DNA from: Clostridium sp. CAG:762
GTDB taxonomy: Bacteria > Bacillota_I > Bacilli_A > RF39 > UBA660
Length of the DNA: 5,841 bases
Direction of reading: 5' to 3'
Assembly: GCA_000432575.1 (NCBI GenBank)
Contig: HF996782.1
Coordinates: 1 to 5,841, forward strand
Part shown: one piece after another, positions 5,765 to 5,841 of the stretch
How positions within the stretch are numbered: position 1 is the stretch's first letter
How the letters are laid out: each line of letters begins with the position of its first letter
Position numbers and translations under genes: made by a program
Notes under the pieces: model-generated
The model's input: the letters and a program-made list of their open reading frames with translations, nothing else
The model's database searches: none
What the model was told of the DNA's origin: nothing

Positions 5765-5783
5765 AATAAGGTAGATGTATAAA
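5755..5783 (+). promoter_or_regulatory. candidate promoter of the downstream gene
   Basis: TTATCA (5755-5760) and TATAAA (5778-5783) are 17 bases apart, matching the housekeeping consensus at 4/6 and 5/6 positions. Transcription would start near 5790 and give a leader of about 50 bases. An alternative is the extended -10-like TGTTATAGA at 5812-5820, but its start would fall on the ribosome site, so I prefer the first. Confidence 0.4.
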
Positions 5784-5838
5784 TAGTTTGCATATTTAGT
5801 TGTGAATTATTTGTTATAGAAGAAAGTAGGTGTTTAAA

Positions 5839-5841
5839 ATG
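5839..5841 (+). CDS. start codon of the next gene (cut by window edge)
   Basis: The ATG at the last three bases is preceded by AAGTAGGTG (5824-5832), whose AGGTG core is 6 bases upstream. This looks like a genuine translation start of a gene that lies outside the window. In B. subtilis thiN follows rpe, but nothing of the protein is visible, so no product is assigned. Confidence 0.5.

Noticed and set aside
1..5841. CRISPR array, tRNA, rRNA or defence gene cluster
   Set aside because: No regularly spaced repeats, no tRNA-like cloverleaf or rRNA sequence seen; the long genes are all conserved housekeeping or signalling genes.

Overview
The window comes from a strongly AT-rich, low-GC Gram-positive (Firmicutes/Bacilli-type) bacterium. 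The evidence is the base composition, arginine mostly as AGA, Shine-Dalgarno sites of the AGGTGAT type, and the gene order rlmN-prpC-prkC-rsgA-rpe, which matches the yloN-yloR block of Bacillus subtilis. TGG encodes Trp in several genes and TGA ends rlmN at a normal family C-terminus, so the standard bacterial code fits. The PASTA domains of the kinase imply a peptidoglycan wall, so this is not a wall-less mollicute. The species cannot be named from the sequence.

Left part (1-about 570) is accessory and decayed. Bases 1-51 encode what looks like the last 16 residues of an IS200/IS605-type TnpB nuclease. A compact hairpin (66-80) and a second palindrome (100-118) follow, as expected for the element's right end and the 3' part of an omega RNA. 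Directly behind lies the C-terminal third of a DUF4143-type AAA ATPase (119-466). It has no ribosome site, and a trace of the lost reading frame sits just upstream, so I call it a pseudogene. A good intrinsic terminator (532-564) closes this part.

Central part (about 588-5653) is one tight co-directional operon. A near-perfect extended -10 (636-644) stands behind a 20-bp tandem repeat with phased T tracts. Then come rlmN (23S rRNA/tRNA C2-adenosine methyltransferase), prpC (PP2C phosphatase), prkC (membrane Ser/Thr kinase with three PASTA domains), rsgA (ribosome-assembly GTPase) and rpe (ribulose-phosphate 3-epimerase). Junctions are +4 nt, a 1-nt overlap, +1 nt and about +9 nt. PrpC and PrkC form the antagonistic phosphatase/kinase pair that reads cell-wall state. 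RlmN and RsgA act on the ribosome, and in B. subtilis the RsgA orthologue (CpgA) is a known PrkC substrate. Rpe supplies the pentose-phosphate pathway.

Right part (5654-5841) is intergenic. A perfect 14-bp inverted repeat overlaps the rpe stop codon and probably acts as a terminator. Further on are a 9-bp dyad, a candidate promoter, a ribosome site and the ATG of a next gene, which is cut by the window edge.

I did not find a new multi-gene system. The most unusual parts are the TnpB/omega-RNA end abutting a broken ATPase gene and several non-coding repeats around the operon's two ends.
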